From positions 6,447,001-6,511,000 of the forward strand of contig NW_027328739.1 of assembly GCF_048564905.1 (NCBI RefSeq): 64,000 bases of DNA. Reading direction: 5' to 3'. Every line of letters begins with the position of its first letter. Position 1 is the first letter of the stretch. Below are positions 58,759 through 64,000 of the stretch, piece by piece. Origin of the DNA: Vicugna pacos (lineage: Eukaryota > Chordata > Mammalia > Artiodactyla > Camelidae). The position numbers and the translations under genes are program-made. The notes beneath the pieces were generated by a model, which had not been told where the DNA came from, ran no database searches, and saw nothing but the letters and a program-made list of their open reading frames with translations.

Positions 58759-61700
58759 ATTTTAAATTCAACTGTTTGTCTTCATACAAAAAGTATCTAA
58801 AATAGCACCAACCCCACTGTGTGTGTGTCATTGTTGCTAGTACGGTGAGACTTCCCGGTGTCCCTATCACTTGTGTTACCGAACCAGATCCACGTCTTTT
58901 CCTTACTTTTCCATGTGTTGTGCAGTGAGAGACGGACATTCAGTCTCCTAGAGCTACATGTTGGGAGAAGCCGTGTATTCTGATTGGGAATCGAACTTGT
59001 CCTCCTTGGGAAATGCTGTGAAATGAACATCATTACTGTTTAGTATATTGCAAGCTTTATGGGTCACTTTTCAGGTAGAGATCATTCTCTCATTTTTTTT
59101 TGAACTGCAATCATGCTTTTAAATAAGCAATGTTCATTGCTAGCACCCAGTCTGCCTCCCTGGAGAAAAGCTAAGTTGTATGTGCTGCATTTATGATTGT
59201 AGGTGAGCACATTGAAGCACAATGAAGAAGAGGAATGCTTTCATGGACTTTTACTGGGAGCTTCACGTTACACGAGGTGAGAAAGAGTGTCATGTAACAT
59301 CAACACAGTTTGCTGTCCTCTGTATTCTGTTGTGCATTCGGTCAACATTTATGATAACATTTGTGCCACTTAAGTTCTGTGCTGGATGTTAAAACCATGG
59401 CTAGAGCTGCCAGCATTGCAGGGAGCCCTATGGCTTCCATCTTCATGGACAATGGTCACAGTCGTGTGTACCTGTACATGGACGTTCCAGGAGGCTCTAG
59501 AAAAGGAAAGAGAGATGTAGGCTTGGGGCTGGGAAACCTGGTTGAAAGCCAGCCTCTGACTCTTGGCAGCTTTACAGTTTTGATAAACTCCATTTTTATT
59601 TTAATTAAATGAGCCTCGATTTCCCCTTGTGTCAAAAAACAAACGTGCTTGTCCTAGGGTGGTGTGAAGTAACGCACGAAAACCATCTGTGAGCTCTAGG
59701 GACGTCCCCAAATTTAAAATATTGGAATTATTATAAATTGTGTAGGCAGGCAGTATGATGAAGCAAATGAAAAGCGCTTTGAATGAAAATGCCACACCAG
59801 CAAAAACCTCGCCAGCATGTCCCACTCAGGGCACCTTTGGAAGCGGTCTCAGCTCAGTGACTGGCAGGGGCGCCCTGGGCGCATGCGCTCCACTGCCCTG
59901 CTTCCAGCCTGCCCGGCTCCACCCAGCTTGCTCCTTGATAATTGGACTGAGTCAGGAGTGTCAGCATTTATTAGGCTGGACCCTGGGAAAAGCATGGAAC
60001 TGTGAAAGCAAAAAATAATGTAAAATTTGTGAAATGTTACTGAAAATACATAAGCTTGGAGGGTCCTAAACCTTGCCAAGTATATTACAATTTAGACTAA
60101 GCATCTTGCCCGAACAAGGAATATGCAAAAGAAATGTTCCCCTTAGCTCATGGTGACTGGCACATGGGTCTTTCAATGCCACTGAAGCATTTAGATTTGT
60201 TTTATCCTTAAGAGATGGACAGTCTGCACTCAGTCGGACCAAGTGAGAAAAGATCTCAAAGATAACCGTGTTCCAGCTGTAAAGTCTGGAGTCATTTTCA
60301 TCTGGATGATGCCTTTTACTTTCTACACCTTTAACATGCAAAGAAAGAAAGAAAAAGGAGCACCCCCCCCCACTGGCCCCATGCAATTAGGTAGCACAGA
60401 TTACATCTTGAAAAGTTAATGACAGACTCCAGTTTCTCTGTTGTATTTCACAGAAGAGGCTCTTCAGAATGAGTGATCACTTACAGATACTTTTAAATGT
60501 AGGAGTTAATGGCAGTGCAAATAAAAGGAGAAAGGATTCTTTCTCTCTCTTTGCCTTCCGTTAAAAGATTTTTGACCTTGTCTGAAGAGTGCCTGCCTCA
60601 TGCACCAGCCTGGTGCTTCCTGACGGAGACTGACTTAACCTTGTCACTACATCAGCATTCACCGGTCCTGTTTTCCCTTTATCTTTGGAAATACTTCCTT
60701 CTTTGAGTCATTAGAGTCAGAGCTAAAAGGGTTTTCTCCTGCTCGACTTTAAAGGTGAGCACAGGCAATTTCCAGGAGTGCACGTAGAAATAAATTGTCC
60801 CTTGGTGCCTCTCTCATAACCAGAAGAAGAAAATGGACAATTTCCTTGGTGTTGCAGATGGACATGCTCACAATTACCAAATATTTATGTAGAACCAAAT
60901 GTTTCTTAAACAGATTAAGACTAATTAGTGACATACAAGCCTAACCCAGTGTCTGAAATTATACCCAAGGACTCCCATGTTGTTACCATGTGAAGACATT
61001 GCTATCAGCTAGACATTTTTGCTGTCAGCAGATACAATTTGTACACATTTTCTTGCTTATTTTTCAGAAGTTTTGTTGCATATATAAAGGTTATTTTTAA
61101 GAATATTAGATTGTAGTTGAGTATAAGTCAAAAATTATAATGAGTGAATTGACACGCACTGAAAGACATTAAAATGATCTCTTTCAAACCATCAATATAA
61201 ACACTACACAATTGTTAAAGTTTTTGCTGAATTTCATCATAAATTGATTTAAGATAATTCGTTTCCTGTCTTACATAGGTCAGACACAAGATCGAAGCTT
61301 TCCAATGTTTCTAATTTTCAAAGTGGTTAAAGTTTCATTTTTCATTATGATCATTGTTTAGCCACTCAGCCTATTCAGAACTACCAAGGAGAGAAATAAA
61401 ATGGATCTTATGAAGAGATGTTCATTAATAGGCAAGTATCTGGGGGTTAGAAAAGTCTGTCTGAGTCAGAAGGCAGGGATGGCTTTTAGTATCCAAGTCT
61501 GCTTCCAGACAAAATTAGAAAAGGCTGAAGTGAAGTTAAAGCCTGCTGGTTGCAAAATTGGAAATTGGTTTCCTGGGGCTCTCTGTAAACTGTTCATTAC
61601 TTTACTCAATCATGCTTCATTAGCAAGTTAACAGACGGAAGACCAGTGCACGTTGGGACGTCTGTGGAACCAATCCTTCCACCTCCTTGAGCATCACTTA

Positions 61701-62420
61701 AAACTTGAATGTCACAGTAGATTAGACATTGCGTCAAGCTATATTTTCATACGGTGCTGTACATGGTCATCCCACAGACCATATCTGCTCAACTTCTAAA
61801 CATTGTTAGGTGCTTCTGCTTGAACACATATTTCACAAGTCAGCAAAGGTTTTAGTTCCAAGGGACTCTGATGGAACAAATGAAAAATCTCAAAAGACAT
61901 CTGAAAAAGAGGAAACTTGGAGAAAGTCAGTTAAGAGATCTGACACAAGTAGATTTAATGGTTTCCATTAACTTGAATCTAATACACTTGAGGGGAAAAA
62001 AATCCATAGGGACATTAGGGCATTTAAATGTACTTCTGAAAATGATTGGACAAATAGTAGCCTTGGATCATGAAATAGTTTTGCTCAACCTCAGCAAATG
62101 TCTTTGACTGTCAGACCAAAAAGATTCATTTTTTGCAGTTCACATTGCAAGGAAGTAATTTTGTGGCCTTGTGACTTGTGAAAAACTCTCACTAGGGAAT
62201 GCTATGGAGCTCCCTAGGACCCACTGCAAGTTTTGCTGTATTTCTGTTTTGGTCTGGTAGATATTGCAACACTCAGAGCATCTGCTATTAGCTGCTGTCT
62301 AAAGCAGTCATTACTCAAATCTTATGTGCATTTCATATTCTGGAGTGTTTCATATTCAGACAGTAAGACTCACTATCAGATGAGATAAAGTAGGCTGGGT
62401 GTTCAGGTTAGGAAGGATTG
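58759..62420. other. 3.7 kb with no recognisable transposon
   Basis: The longest repeat-free interval in the window. Open frames up to 106 codons occur on both strands but none shows a family signature. A C-run lies at 60363-60372. It may be unique intronic or intergenic DNA, or repeats too old for me to see. Confidence 0.4.
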
Positions 62421-64000
62421 GGTTTACAAGACAAGGATGCCCACCCTCACCACTTTTATTCGTATTTCACTGGAAGTCCTAGCCAGAGCGATTAGGCAAG
62501 AAAAACAAATGAAATTCACCCAAATTGTAAAGAAAGGAGTAAAACAGTCTCTATTCATAGATGACACAATATTATGTGTAGATAACTCTAGACTCTACCA
62601 AAAAATGCTACAGCTAATAAATTCAGTTGAGGGGTACAAAATCAATACACAAAAATCAGTTGCATTTCTATACACTAATACCAAACCATCAAAAAGAAAA
62701 ATTAAGAAAACAATCCTATTTGTAATTGCATCAAAAACTAGAATATCCAGGAATAAACTGAACTAAGGAAATGAAAGACCTATACACTGAAAACTATGAA
62801 GACATTGATGAAAGAAATTGAGAAAGACAAAAGGTAAATGGAAGGCTATTTTGAGCTCATGTATTGGAAGAATTAATATGGTCAAAGTGTCCATACAACC
62901 GAAAGTGATCTACAGATTCAATGTAATTCCTTTCAAAATTACAGAAGCATTTTTCACAGAACTAGAATGAGCAATCATTGAATTTGTATGAAATCATAAA
63001 AGGCCCTGAACAGCCAAAGAAATCTTGAGAAAGAAGAACAAGGCTGGAGGCATCATGATCCCTGATTTCAAACTCTATTACAAAGCTGCTATTTATAAGT
63101 GTGTGGTACTGGCACAAAAACAGACATATAGATGAATGGAATGGAATTAAATGCCCAGGAATAAGCCTAAGCATATATAGTCAATTAATTTATGACAAAA
63201 TAGCCAGGAACATACAATAGGTAAAAGAGAATGTTTTTGATAAAGGATGTTGGGAAAACTGGACAGCCACATGCAAAAGAATGAAATTCCATCAACTCCA
63301 AGTGGATTAAAGACTTGAACATAAGACCTGAAACTATAAAACTCCTAGAAAAAAACATAGGTGGTAAACTCCTTGACATTGAACTTGGTGGTGATATTTT
63401 TGGATTTGCTACCAAACGCAAAGGCAAATGAAAGCAAAAATTGACAAGTGGGACTATGTCAATCTAAAAAACCCCTGCACAGCAAAGGAATTCATCAACA
63501 AAGTGAAAAGACAACTTACTGCGTGGGAGAAAAAGTCTCAGATCATGTATCTGGCAAGGGGTTAATATCTGACATATACAAAGAACTCATAAAACTCAAC
63601 AGCAAAACAAATAAACAACAGCAAGGAACCTGGTTAAAAATGGACAAAGGTTCTGAATAGACATTTTCCAAACAAGTCACACAGCTGGCCAACAGTACGT
63701 GAAATGATACTCACCGTCACTCGTCATCAGGGAAATGCAAATGAAAACCACCAGGAAAGGTCACCTCACACCTGTTAGAATGGCTGTCATCAAAAAGACA
63801 AGAGGTACTGAGCATTGGTAAAGATGTAGAGAAAGGGAAGTCCATGTGCACTGTTGGTGGGAATGTAAACTGGTCCATTATGGGAAGCAGTATGCCTCAA
63901 AAAGTTAAAAAATAGAACTATCTTTTGATCCAGCGGTCCTCTTTCTGAGTATGTATCCAAGAGACATGAAAACAGGATATCAAAGAAATTCTGTGCCTGT
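62421..64000 (+). mobile_element. Older L1 ORF2 region, runs off the window
   Basis: Plus-strand L1 beginning inside the RT domain at the RQGCP motif ('acaaggatgcccaccctcac') and continuing to the right edge. The catalytic box at 62553-62564 reads FIDD in place of FADD, so the two Asp codons remain. Downstream blocks carry [18 protein letters not shown] and the C-terminal zinc-knuckle complement. Many stops and frame changes and greater divergence from the 39.7-kb copy mark it as an older mammalian L1. The 3' UTR and tail lie outside. Confidence 0.92.

Overview
The window looks like mammalian nuclear DNA, most likely from a camelid (camel, llama or alpaca). The main evidence is six or seven copies of a SINE whose body is a tRNA-Ala(AGC)-like gene read on the minus strand. 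Each carries the conserved TTCAATCCCC box-B core and most have an (AAAT)n/poly-A tail, which is the form of the camelid 'vic-1' type SINE. Many cetartiodactyl-type L1 3' ends, MIR copies and MER5A also fit. I find no host protein-coding gene, rRNA, tRNA, CRISPR array or bacterial-type system. Nearly all long open frames are L1 coding remnants, antisense shadows of L1, or low-complexity DNA. The window is best read as intergenic or intronic DNA made of layered transposon fossils. Layout: 0-9 kb is dense in 5'-truncated L1 3' ends (mostly minus strand) and SINEs, several with clear target-site duplications (TSDs). About 8.4-11.2 kb is old AT-rich DNA with a small Tigger-like DNA transposon. 12.6-12.9 kb is a GT-rich low-complexity block. 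16.1-17.3 kb holds two probable endogenous-retrovirus LTR fossils. 18.9-21.7 kb is the clearest nest: an old L1M was split by a solo LTR, the LTR was split by a younger L1, and another L1 lies just after. 22.0 kb is a MER5A with an 8-bp TSD, followed by an L1M tail. 23.5-27.6 kb has two SINEs and a small CpG-dense spot. 28.3 kb is an LTR-like fossil and 29.3-30.2 kb an L1M. 30.3 kb is a 32-bp minisatellite. 32.05-33.15 kb pairs a CpG-dense 150 bp with an ~830-bp extreme AT-rich tract. 34.7 and 39.7-42.9 kb hold two well-bounded L1s, the second 3.2 kb long with a recognisable reverse transcriptase. 43.3-44.5 kb are older, less certain repeats. 46-51.8 kb holds further L1 tails, one with a twin-priming inversion. 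From 52.5 kb to 62.4 kb recognisable repeats become sparse, and the last 1.6 kb is an old plus-strand L1 that runs off the window. The interest here is evolutionary: insertion order, distinct L1 3'-UTR lineages (including tails that look mosaic), repeated birth of TA/CA microsatellites at one L1 position, and a strand bias of L1 and SINE copies that may reflect a plus-strand transcription unit across the window. Two CpG-dense spots and two repeat-free blocks are the only candidates I see for host regulatory function. I did not find an undescribed biological system, and repeat family names are from recall of consensus sequences, not from a search.
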